From contig JAJPZF010000199.1 of NCBI GenBank assembly GCA_021204545.1, forward strand, positions 1-13,191: a stretch of DNA of 13,191 bases, in the 5' to 3' direction. This DNA is from Prevotellaceae bacterium (GTDB taxonomy: Bacteria > Bacteroidota > Bacteroidia > Bacteroidales > Bacteroidaceae). Position 1 is the first letter of the stretch. Each line of letters starts with the position of its first letter. The translations under genes and the position numbers were made by a program. This document shows positions 1 through 7,017 of the stretch, in pieces. The notes beneath the pieces are model-generated. The model was not told where the DNA came from. It did no database searches and worked only from the letters and a program-made list of their open reading frames with translations.

Positions 1-131
1 CCCTCCGCCCCTGCCGCCTTAGGCGAGCCGCCCTCGCCATAGAACACTGGCTGTGCATGCTGCCCTACCTCTTGGGCTTGCAGAGGCGGCGATACCTCAG
101 CCCCGAGTCTATAAGACGCAAGTACACTTAA
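1..131 (+). CDS. C-terminal end of a probable glycosyltransferase (partial)
   Basis: An open frame enters from the left edge (first complete codon at base 3) and ends with TAA at 129-131, giving 42 residues rich in Arg and Leu. The tail, with the segment MLPYLLGLQRRRYLSPESI, resembles the amphipathic C-terminal ends of family 2 glycosyltransferases, which often finish with an LP..L..RR..S..EI pattern. The stop lies 13 bases before the DUF4254 start on the same strand, and in Bacteroidetes DUF4254 genes often accompany sugar transferases, which supports the guess. The catalytic domain is outside the window, so the family cannot be confirmed. That this is the 3' end of a real gene is fairly likely; the product name is tentative. 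Confidence 0.5.
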   Translation, partial: LRPCRLRRAALAIEHWLCMLPYLLGLQRRRYLSPESIRRKYT

Positions 132-144
132 ACCCATAACCACT

Positions 145-753
145 ATGACATTCACAGAGCTTTGCAGCAAGGCGTTCCTGAGGGCGATATACGACTACCA
201 CCTCCTTGACGACGTGGACGCTCCCCTGCGCAACCCCTACACGGAGCAGACGATAGAGAGCCTGCTCTACCGCAAGTGCTGGACGGACACCGTGCAGTGG
301 CATCTCGAAGACCTTATCCGCAACCCCCTCATCGACCCGCGTGAGGCTCTTAAGCTCAAGAGGCGCATTGACCTGAGCAACCAGCAGCGCACCGACATGG
401 TGGAGCTGATAGACAGCTACATGCTCGAGCGCTTCAAGGACACGCAGCCCCTGCCCGACGCGCGCCTCAACACCGAAAGTCCCGCCTGGGCAGTGGACAG
501 GCTCGCCATCCTCGAGCTTAAGATATACCACATGAGAGAGCAGACCCTGCGCACCGACGCCGACGAGCAGCACCGACGCAAGTGCCAAGCCAAGCTCGAC
601 GTGCTGCTCGAGCAGCGCACTGACCTACGGGAGGCGATAGACCAGCTGCTCGACGACATTGCCACGGGCAGGAAGCGGATGAAGGTGTACCGGCAGATGA
701 AGATGTACAACGACCCCTCCACCAACCCCGTGCTTTACTCCAAGAAGTCGTGA
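145..753 (+). CDS. DUF4254 family protein
   Basis: This 202-residue protein is predicted to be cytoplasmic and mostly alpha-helical, with no signal peptide or membrane segment. The recognisable part is residues 110-130, containing TESPAWAVDRLAILELKIYH, which matches the conserved DUF4254 block (usually TESPGxMIDRLSILxLKIYHM). A charged, coiled-coil-like stretch follows (about 130-185), rich in Glu, Arg, Lys and Leu. The biochemical role of DUF4254 is unknown to me; members are commonly found beside LPS or capsule glycosyltransferases, as here, so a structural or regulatory role in surface glycan synthesis is an inference. It starts 13 bases after the preceding stop and is probably co-transcribed with it. 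It ends 53 bases before the convergent sulfatase-like gene. Length is usual for the family. Confidence 0.85.
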   Translation: MTFTELCSKAFLRAIYDYHLLDDVDAPLRNPYTEQTIESLLYRKCWTDTVQWHLEDLIRNPLIDPREALKLKRRIDLSNQQRTDMVELIDSYMLERFKDTQPLPDARLNTESPAWAVDRLAILELKIYHMREQTLRTDADEQHRRKCQAKLDVLLEQRTDLREAIDQLLDDIATGRKRMKVYRQMKMYNDPSTNPVLYSKKS

Positions 754-766
754 ACCAACCGTGACA

Positions 767-800
767 CGTTGCGAAAGGCCTCTACACCCCTTTCGCAGCG
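767..800. terminator. Probable bidirectional terminator between convergent genes
   Basis: CGTTGCGAAAGG at 767-778 pairs with CCTTTCGCAGCG at 789-800. This gives a 12-bp stem with one T-G wobble and a 10-base loop. It sits between the DUF4254 stop (753) and the stop of the minus-strand sulfatase-like gene (807), where a shared terminator is expected. There is no strong T-run on either side, so its efficiency is uncertain. Confidence 0.6.
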
Positions 801-806
801 GCTAAC

Positions 807-2639
807 TTATCTGCCGCTAAGGTCGTCGTAAAGGGTCTGCAGGATGGCTTTCCCCTTCTCCTCCCTCAGGCTGTCAGCTCCGTAGAGAGCCCTGCCCGCC
901 ACGTTGTCGAAGACGGTGCATCCTGTGGAGTCGCGCAGGTTGAAGCCGTTGTTGAACGTGTTGAAGGCGAAGGGATAAGTGTAAGTGTCCGCCATCACGT
1001 CGCGGCTGAAGGGGAAGTCGTCGTGCGGCAGCCCAAGCTGCCCGAGCAGCGTGGCGGCGATGTCCGTCTGGCTCATCAGCTTGTCTATCCTCCGCGGCCT
1101 CTCCACAGCTCCGCCCAGCAGCAGGAAGGGGATGAAGGGGAAGTCGGGCGAGGCTATCTCACGGTGGTTGAAGCCGTGGTCGGCGGTGCAGACTATGAGC
1201 AGGTTGTCCCAAGCCTCCGTCTGCCTGAGCCTGTCGACGAAGTCGCCGAAGCAGCTGTCCGTGTAGGCGAAGGAGTTCTGCTTCTCGTCGCTCAGCCTGT
1301 GGTACGGAACGTCGAACGGAGTGTGGGAGCTAAGCGTCAGGAACGTGGTGTACCAAGGCTCTTCACCCTTCTCGTGCTTCCGTTGTATGTCGTCGAAGAG
1401 TCACTGGAACGCCACGTGGTCAGGCACTCCCCACTTGCACGTGCGCTGCGACTGGGGGAAGTCGTCCTCGCTCACCAGCTTGTCGTGACCCATGGCGACG
1501 AAGTAGTCGCTCATATTGAAGAAAGACATGTCGCTGGCATAGAGCACCTGCGTCGAGTAGCCGTAACGCTTAAGTGCCTTGGGCAAGCCTGGCAGCGAGC
1601 GCACCTTGTTGGAGTAGCGCATAATGCTCGCCGTGGGCTGCCCGAGGTAGCCGCTGAGAATGCACACGATGCCCCTGTCCGTGCGGAAGCTGCCGCAGTA
1701 GCACTGGGTGAACAGCACGCCCTGCTCTGATATGCGGCTCAGGTTAGGCGCGACCTCTGGCATTCCTCCCAAGCTCTCTATGAACACCGAGCCGAAGCCC
1801 TCAAGAGCTATCACGAGGATGTTTGGGCGTGACGTACTGAGCAGCCTTTCCGTCTCGCCCGTCTTCCCCTGCCCGAAGAGGGGAGCGTATACCTCCTCCC
1901 TTTTCTCCTCCGTGAAGAAGCGGAACTGGCGGCTGAAGTCCTCCCTCCTCTGCCACGTGTACACGAAGTTGAACAAAGGATTGAGGGCGGCGTTGTTGCG
2001 GAACGTCACACTGCTGTACACCGCCCTGCCCGGAGTGTTAGGCCAGATGCGCAAGCCACGCATCATCGAGAACAGCGCGCCTCCGCCCAGCACAGTGAGC
2101 ACGCTCGCCTTAAGCCACCCAAAGCGTCCTTCCCTGCGCCCGCCCTCTGGCAAGAGCCTCAGCGCAAGAGTGAGAGCAAGGTAGAACACCACCGCAAGAA
2201 CCACTATGCAGAGCACCCCGCTGAGCACATACAGCTTCGACACGCTCGCCAGGGCGTTCTTCGGGTCGCCTATGTACATCAGCACCGTGGCGTCGAGCTT
2301 GAACTCCCAGAACTCGTAGAGAGCAGCGTCAACCGACGCGCATACCGACAAGAGAATAGCCACCAGCCCGTCGTATACCTTCAGCCATCGCCTCGGGCGG
2401 AAGCGGGGAACGAGCATACCAGCAGCCACCAGCAGCAAAGGCACCACCGTGAGATAGGCAGACGTGGCAAGGTCAAGAGCCAAGCCGTGCCTATAAACCT
2501 CCGCCCAAACCCCAGGGGAGAAAAGCGAGCCTCCGTGGCTCCAGTTGTAAAGGATGAACACAGGCTTCTGCACCACAAGGAAAAGGCAAAGGCAAATCAG
2601 CAAATGCGACACTACGTACAACGTGGCTTTCCGTATCAT
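807..2639 (-). pseudogene. LTA synthase-like membrane sulfatase-fold protein with in-frame TGA at codon 413
   Basis: The frame runs 610 codons from ATG at 2639 to TAA at 807, the usual length for the family, but TGA at 1401-1403 interrupts it with no frame change. The N-terminal half has several hydrophobic segments (roughly 5-30, 55-80, 90-108, 137-163, 178-193), followed by an extracytoplasmic alkaline-phosphatase/sulfatase domain. Visible active-site residues are Glu280 (ALEGFG) and the presumed nucleophile Thr320 (FRTDRG). After the TGA come His439 (SSHTPF) and Asp487-His488 (TADHGF), expected metal and substrate ligands. The truncated 412-residue product would lack these and should be inactive unless the stop is read through. 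Relatives transfer glycerol phosphate or phosphoethanolamine from lipid donors to glycans. Being last in an LPS operon suggests decoration of LPS, which is inference. It starts 27 bases after the GT4 gene. Confidence 0.85.
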
Positions 2640-2666
2640 ATATTCCGGGATATTTATTGTATGTCC

Positions 2667-3644
2667 TTACTTAAACTCATAGCGGCAGAGAGGTTGCAAC
2701 GGGCGAGGCGCTTCCTCGCAGAGCCAAGCCCCGCTCATCACCTTCTCGTAACATTGGAGATAGCTCTCCGCCATCCTTCGTGAGTTGAACAGGCTTGCGG
2801 CATAGTCCCTGCAAACGCTCGGGCTGTAGTCTTGCGCTTGCGCCATGTGTTCCATCATGTCTTGGCGGCTGCCGCTAAGGTAGCCCACCTCCTCCGTCAC
2901 CAGTTCGGGCAGAGACCCGTAGGGCGTGGCGAAGACGGGCGAGCCGCAGTAGAGGCTCTCGATGACTGCCAGCCCGAAAGGCTCGTCCCACACGACGGGG
3001 AAGAGCAGCCCCTTCGAGCCGTTGAGCAGTCGCAGCTTCTCCTCGCCGCCCACCATTCCCTTGAAATGCGCCCGCCGAGAGAAGGTGAGCCTCAGCCCCA
3101 TCTTGAAGTTAAGGCGGTAGCCTCCCAGCACGTACAGCTGTTCGCACGGCATCGCGTCCACCATGCTTATCGCTCCTCTTACATTCTTCACACTCCACGC
3201 CGCCTTGCCCAGAAAGTGGAAGTAAGTGCGGGGGCGGGAGAGGTCGGTCTTTCCGTAGTCGTTCCAGTCCAGTCCGTTATGCACGAAGCTCTTGCTGCCG
3301 AACCTCTTCGCGTGGTTAGCCGACACGAAGACGGCGTTGCGGCTAATGGGCTCGCTTATCTTGTTGCCGTGGTAGGTCACGACGTACGGCTTCGACGAGA
3401 AGCCCTGCGGGACAGTGTCGTTGAAATGCGCCACGTCGATGTCGTCGGGTATTTGCCGGCAAAGGGGCGCACTTTCGTCTATGAACAGCACCCTGCCGAA
3501 GTCGCACCGCGAGCCTTTCCTTGCGAGATACGACACACGGTGACCCAACAGGGCGAGCTCCCGCCCGAGATACCACATCACCCTTTGCGTCCCTCCGTAT
3601 CGCTCGGCGGGTATGCGGCTGTTGATCACTATAAGTATGTTCAT
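2667..3644 (-). CDS. GT4-family glycosyltransferase
   Basis: A 325-residue GT-B fold glycosyltransferase with no membrane segment, probably acting at the inner face of the cytoplasmic membrane. The N-terminal domain begins MNILIVINSRIPAERYGGTQ, with the Gly-rich loop YGGTQR typical of GT4 enzymes that bind the acceptor side there. The C-terminal domain carries the EX7E motif in VVWDEPFGLAVIES (Glu221 and Glu229) followed by GSPVFATPYGSLPEL, the nucleotide-sugar site. The acceptor and donor sugars cannot be told. ATG at 3644 was chosen because the family fold begins there; the open frame continues upstream into repeat sequence with only a GTG at 3725. The sulfatase-like gene follows after 27 bases. 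Unlike the others in the operon, it is separated from the preceding gene, by a 202-base insertion-like segment. Confidence 0.9.
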   Translation of the reverse strand: MNILIVINSRIPAERYGGTQRVMWYLGRELALLGHRVSYLARKGSRCDFGRVLFIDESAPLCRQIPDDIDVAHFNDTVPQGFSSKPYVVTYHGNKISEPISRNAVFVSANHAKRFGSKSFVHNGLDWNDYGKTDLSRPRTYFHFLGKAAWSVKNVRGAISMVDAMPCEQLYVLGGYRLNFKMGLRLTFSRRAHFKGMVGGEEKLRLLNGSKGLLFPVVWDEPFGLAVIESLYCGSPVFATPYGSLPELVTEEVGYLSGSRQDMMEHMAQAQDYSPSVCRDYAASLFNSRRMAESYLQCYEKVMSGAWLCEEAPRPLQPLCRYEFK

Positions 3645-3862
3645 CCTGTTATCCTTACTTAACGCTTTCCTGTAAAGTCCCGACGGGACATAATATGATA
3701 GGCCCTTCTGCGTTCGCTCCGCCACAACGCCAACGCCTCGCTATGTTTTCGCGAATGTCGCGCAATGTTTTCGCGAATGTCGCGCAATGTTTTCGCCAAC
3801 GCCCCGGAAGCCTGCCCCGAGGAGGGAGCTATCCCTATAGGTATGTTCATCCTATTATCCTT
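3629..3862. repeat. 206-bp segment bounded by 28-bp near-identical direct repeats
   Basis: Bases 3629-3656 and 3835-3862 match at 26 of 28 positions with an offset of exactly 206. Each copy contains the translational junction: on the minus strand GGATGAACATAC, carrying both the overlapping TGA of the upstream GT9 frame and the ATG with Asn-Ile codons of the downstream GT4. The simplest reading is that GT9 and GT4 once overlapped by ATGA like their neighbours, and that an insertion or duplication separated them while copying the junction. The segment between holds a 22-bp tandem repeat (3743-3797) and a palindrome (3677-3689). A 63-residue frame (3850 to 3659, minus) spans it, starting at the duplicated ATG, but its low-complexity Arg-rich product is unlike any family I know. 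Confidence 0.75.
3743..3797. repeat. 22-bp tandem repeat, two full copies plus a partial third
   Basis: The unit begins ATGTTTTCGCGAATG and is 22 bp long. Copies lie at 3743-3764 and 3765-3786 and are identical. A third starts at 3787 and matches for about its first 10 bases before diverging. Each full unit contains an inverted repeat CGCGA-ATG-TCGCG that could form a tiny hairpin. Confidence 0.9.
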
Positions 3863-4881
3863 TCCACCTTTCGGCAGATGTCGTCGGGCGTGATGGCGTA
3901 CATACACGCGAGGTTATGCTGCGGGCAGCGGTCTGAGCCTGCGATGGTGCAGGGCTGGCATCCAGTCCCTGCCGCCATGGCGTTCTGCCTGTCCTGCCCC
4001 CAGCCCATAAAGCCGCAGTGGGGAGACGTGCCTCCCCAGAGCGATATGACGGGAGTGCCGACCAGCGACGCCATGTGCATATTGGCTGAGTCCATAGAGA
4101 TCATCACGTCGAGCCGCGACATAAGTGTGAGTTCCTGCTCCAGGGTGAGCCTCCCGGGCAGCGAGATGGTAGAGTGGTGCTCGGCTCCCCAGAGGTTGAG
4201 GATAGTACGCTCCTTCTCTCCTCCCCCGAAGAGGAAGATGACAGCGTCTCCCCGCTCCGCCAGTATGCCTATGGTCTCGCGCATAAGCTGCAAGGGGTAT
4301 GTCTTGTTGTAATAGCGGGCAAAGGGGGCTATGCCTATCCATTTCTCTTTGCCCTTGGGCGGTATGCATGACGGAAGCGTGGCAGGCTCGCCGCCGTCCA
4401 GCAGCGAAGTGAAGCTGGGGGTGACAGCCAGCCCCAGACGCCTAAGCACGTCGAAGTAGCGCAGCGTGTAGTTGCGGTGGTCAGTGCGCACCTTGTAGCG
4501 CCGGCGTACGAGCGGTATCCTGTTAATCCAGTGCTTGCGCAGCACCTCGACGGGCTTGCCCCTGAGACGGAAGTAGAGGTCGATGAGCCACGAGTAGATC
4601 ACGTTGTGGAAGTCCGCCACCCCGTCTATGTCCTCCCCTTTGAGTTTGTCTATCAGCCTTTTGATTCCCCCCAGGCCGCGGTAGTCTTTCTTGTTGACGA
4701 GTATGAGCTGCACGTTATGGGGAGCGTTCACGAACAGGCGGCCGAAGAAGGGCTGCGTCAGCACCTTTAGGCGGTAACTGGGGTATTGCCTTGCCAGAGA
4801 GTAGATGGCGGGGATGGTCATCGCCACGTCTCCGAGGGCTGACATCCTTATTATCAGCAGGCTGCTTTCCTCTTCTCTCAT
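3847..4881 (-). CDS. GT9-family glycosyltransferase (heptosyltransferase family)
   Basis: This 344-residue protein has the GT9 (ADP-heptose:LPS heptosyltransferase) layout. The N-terminal domain opens with LLIIRMSALGDVAMTIPA (about 8-25), where the family has RxSxLGDVxxxxP. In the C-terminal domain ISMDSANMHMASLVGTPV (about 261-278) matches the conserved D-S-x-x-M-H-x-A-x-x-x-GTP nucleotide-sugar site. A tail with Cys308, Cys311, Cys319 and Cys326 resembles the Cys-rich end seen in Bacteroidetes GT9 enzymes. It likely adds a heptose or related sugar to the LPS core in the cytoplasm; the sugar is not proven by sequence. ATG at 4881 overlaps the GT90 stop by four bases (ATGA) and is preferred to an in-frame GTG at 4896. 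Its own TGA overlaps a duplicated ATG at 3850. Confidence 0.92.
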   Translation of the reverse strand: MREEESSLLIIRMSALGDVAMTIPAIYSLARQYPSYRLKVLTQPFFGRLFVNAPHNVQLILVNKKDYRGLGGIKRLIDKLKGEDIDGVADFHNVIYSWLIDLYFRLRGKPVEVLRKHWINRIPLVRRRYKVRTDHRNYTLRYFDVLRRLGLAVTPSFTSLLDGGEPATLPSCIPPKGKEKWIGIAPFARYYNKTYPLQLMRETIGILAERGDAVIFLFGGGEKERTILNLWGAEHHSTISLPGRLTLEQELTLMSRLDVMISMDSANMHMASLVGTPVISLWGGTSPHCGFMGWGQDRQNAMAAGTGCQPCTIAGSDRCPQHNLACMYAITPDDICRKVERIIG

Positions 4882-5858
4882 AGCAATGTGCCGCACGCCT
4901 GCCCGCTTCGCTCGAGATACCGCCGGACCACCAGCAGCGAGACGAGCCGCTCAACTCTTTTGTCGGTGAACTGCCGCACATACTCGTGGGCGTGTCCGAT
5001 TATCGCCTCCGCCTCGTCGGTGTGCGTGATGTAGTAGCGCAGCTTCTCTGGCAGGTCGGAGTAGTCGGGGCGTATCTCCACATAGTGGTAGTCGGGCAGC
5101 AGCGTGCCCTCCATATACCATGTCTCGTATTTGGGGCGGGGCATCACCGCAAGGGAATTGGACGACATAACCCACTTCAGGTTGGTTGCCACGTCGTTGC
5201 CCTCTATGCAGCTTACGAACTTGTACCGCAGCTGCTCGGCTAAGCTTAGGCGGCCTTTCAGCCATTCCGGATGTCCTTGCGCTGTGTCGGCGTTAATCTG
5301 GCCAATGTTGCACAGAGGATGCCCGCTATACATTTCGAGCAGCAGCCTTCTGTGCGGCTGCCTCACCACGTTGCGGCTCACGAGCATGTCCCTCTTCTCA
5401 GTGAACGGCGTCTTGTCGTTCACGAACTGGAAGTGCCTGAACTTGTCGAGCTTCAGCACAACGGAGTTGCTCTCCCGTCCACAATCAATGGGGCGGCTCT
5501 TCACGAACGTAGGCATTGGGGGTACTTCCGTCACGTCTCCGAACTCGTAGGCTATCTTCGAGCGGGGGTCGAAACAGCGCACGCAGTCCAGAATGTCGAA
5601 GAAATAAGTGCTGAACTTCTTCTTTTGTCCGTACGGGTAGCGCAGCGAGCCGATTTCCTTCCAGCTGTCGGCAGGCTCACACGCAGGCATCCTGTTGTAG
5701 TATTCCATACGTTTCCTTGCCTCTTCCCACTCCCGAGGCGTGGCAGAGGCAAGCAGTGTCCGTAGCCTCCGCCTCTGGCATTCGACTGGCAAGTAGTACT
5801 GTACAAAGTTCCCGGCGTAATACAGAACCTTCCCTATTCCTCTTCCCGTCTTTCTCAT
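4878..5858 (-). CDS. GT90-family glycosyltransferase (CAP10/LpsA-like)
   Basis: A 326-residue protein that I assign to glycosyltransferase family 90, which includes the fungal capsule protein CAP10, eukaryotic POGLUT enzymes and bacterial LPS-modifying LpsA proteins. The diagnostic part is residues 213-273: KFVSCIEGNDVATNLKWVMS, then SNSLAVMP, a Glu-Trp-Tyr segment (ETWYMEGTLLPDYHYVEIRP) and DYSDLPEKL. It corresponds to the family pattern of K(Y/F)...l(D/E)GN...R/K..l.SNS.v......W....L.P..HYvpv..dlsdL. An N-terminal basic helix may lie on the membrane. GT90 enzymes in LPS clusters usually transfer xylose, glucose or similar to the core; the donor here is unknown. It overlaps both neighbours by four bases (ATGA), so its translation is probably coupled to theirs. 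Confidence 0.82.
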   Translation of the reverse strand: MRKTGRGIGKVLYYAGNFVQYYLPVECQRRRLRTLLASATPREWEEARKRMEYYNRMPACEPADSWKEIGSLRYPYGQKKKFSTYFFDILDCVRCFDPRSKIAYEFGDVTEVPPMPTFVKSRPIDCGRESNSVVLKLDKFRHFQFVNDKTPFTEKRDMLVSRNVVRQPHRRLLLEMYSGHPLCNIGQINADTAQGHPEWLKGRLSLAEQLRYKFVSCIEGNDVATNLKWVMSSNSLAVMPRPKYETWYMEGTLLPDYHYVEIRPDYSDLPEKLRYYITHTDEAEAIIGHAHEYVRQFTDKRVERLVSLLVVRRYLERSGQACGTLL

Positions 5859-7006
5859 TTCCGCGGCTTGTCGGCCATCGCCTTGCTGTATACTGCCTCG
5901 ATGCCTTTCAGCATGTTCTCCTCGCTGAAGAGCCTTGCGTGCTCCCTCCCTCTTTCGCTCATCTCGCGTGCCAGCTCAGGGCTTCGCAGCACCTTGTCCG
6001 CAAGCTCGGCAATCCTCAGGCAGTCGAGCGGGGCGCAGTAGAGCGACGACGTCCCGCCCGTCTCCTCAAGGCACGAGCCTGTTGCCGCTATCACCGGCAC
6101 TCCCGACGCGAGAGCCTCGAGCACTGGTATGCCGAAGCCTTCGTAGAGCGACATATAGAGGAAGGCGGAACTGCCTTGGTAAAGGGCTGGAAGGTCGGCG
6201 GTGGGCACGTCGTTAAGGATGCTCACCCTGCCTTGCAGCCCGAGCCGCCTCGTCTCACGCTCTATGCGCCTTTGGTAGGGCGTGCGCTTGCCCACGAGCA
6301 GCAGGCGGCATTCCTTGTCCTTCATCAGCGGCAACGCCCTCACCAGCGAGAGCTGGTTCTTCCGTTCCTCTATCGTGCCGACGCTGAGCAGGTAGCGTTC
6401 GTGGAGATTATACTTTTCCCTGACTGCCTGCAGCTCCGCCTCCGACACCTTGCGGCTGAAAGCGGGGTCGCAGCCTTGGTACACCACGTCTATCTTGCTC
6501 TCACGGATGTGGTACAGCTCCACGATGTCCTGACGGGTGCGCTGGCTTACTGCGATAATCCTATCCGCAATGCGGCAGGCGTGGCGGGTCTTCGCCCGAA
6601 GTATCAGGCGGCTCAGCCAGCCGTAGGTGTGCGGCAGGCGAAGGAATATCAGGTCGTGGATGGTTACCACGGAGCGTATGCCCGACTGCCGCAAGCCCCA
6701 CGGCAGCTCGTTGCTCAGTCCGTGGAAGAGGTCTACGCTGAGCCGCCTTAAGTCTTTGACCATTCCTCTGCACCGCCACCACTCACGCCTTAGCGGTCCT
6801 TTCCTTCGGGGGTATAGCACAAGGCGGCAGGCAGCCGCGGCCCTTCCTTCCAGCCCTTCTGCTAAGCCGCCCTTTGGCTCGGGAGCGAACAGAAGGCAGG
6901 TGTCGTTGGGTCTGCGTTTCTCAGTGGCGTTTATGACCAGGCGGCTGTAGTTGCCTATGCCTGTCAGGTTGCCCACCGCCTTCTTAGCGTCGAAGCCTAT
7001 GCGCAC
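5855..7006 (-). CDS. GT4-family glycosyltransferase
   Basis: A 383-residue GT-B glycosyltransferase with the two expected domains. The N-terminal domain starts with RIGFDAKKAVGNLTGIGNYS, where TGIGNYS is the Gly-rich acceptor-side loop. The C-terminal domain begins near YLLSVGTIEERKN (205-217) and has the EX7E motif SLYEGFGIPVLEALASG (Glu289 and Glu297) for the nucleotide sugar. It is a cytoplasmic enzyme probably adding an inner-core sugar; the sugar cannot be assigned. The start codon is GTG at 7006. An ATG 11 bases upstream is out of frame and soon meets a stop, so GTG is the only start that fits the family N-terminus. It begins 11 bases after the KdsB-like stop and its own stop overlaps the GT90 start (ATGA). 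Confidence 0.92.
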   Translation of the reverse strand: MRIGFDAKKAVGNLTGIGNYSRLVINATEKRRPNDTCLLFAPEPKGGLAEGLEGRAAAACRLVLYPRRKGPLRREWWRCRGMVKDLRRLSVDLFHGLSNELPWGLRQSGIRSVVTIHDLIFLRLPHTYGWLSRLILRAKTRHACRIADRIIAVSQRTRQDIVELYHIRESKIDVVYQGCDPAFSRKVSEAELQAVREKYNLHERYLLSVGTIEERKNQLSLVRALPLMKDKECRLLLVGKRTPYQRRIERETRRLGLQGRVSILNDVPTADLPALYQGSSAFLYMSLYEGFGIPVLEALASGVPVIAATGSCLEETGGTSSLYCAPLDCLRIAELADKVLRSPELAREMSERGREHARLFSEENMLKGIEAVYSKAMADKPRK

Positions 7007-7017
7007 GTCCGCCGCAT

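Noticed and set aside
1401..1403. Selenocysteine or a reassigned TGA codon
   Set aside because: The position is not a known catalytic residue in the family, and other genes here end normally with TGA (DUF4254, GT9, GT90, GT4, waaA), so a general reassignment is excluded. I did not recognise a selenocysteine insertion element, though I could not fold it reliably.
1023..1730. 235-codon plus-strand frame opposite the sulfatase-like gene
   Set aside because: It is antisense to the family-conserved sulfatase frame and spans its TGA; composition only, no recognisable domain.
3659..3850. 63-codon minus-strand frame starting at the duplicated ATG after GT9
   Set aside because: Its ATGA overlap with GT9 comes from the duplicated junction, and its Arg/Ala-rich product is read from the tandem repeat. 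I could not support it as a gene.
4882..4896. GTG at 4896 as start of the GT9 gene
   Set aside because: ATG at 4881 gives the same ATGA overlap as other junctions in the operon and begins close to the conserved N-terminal strand.
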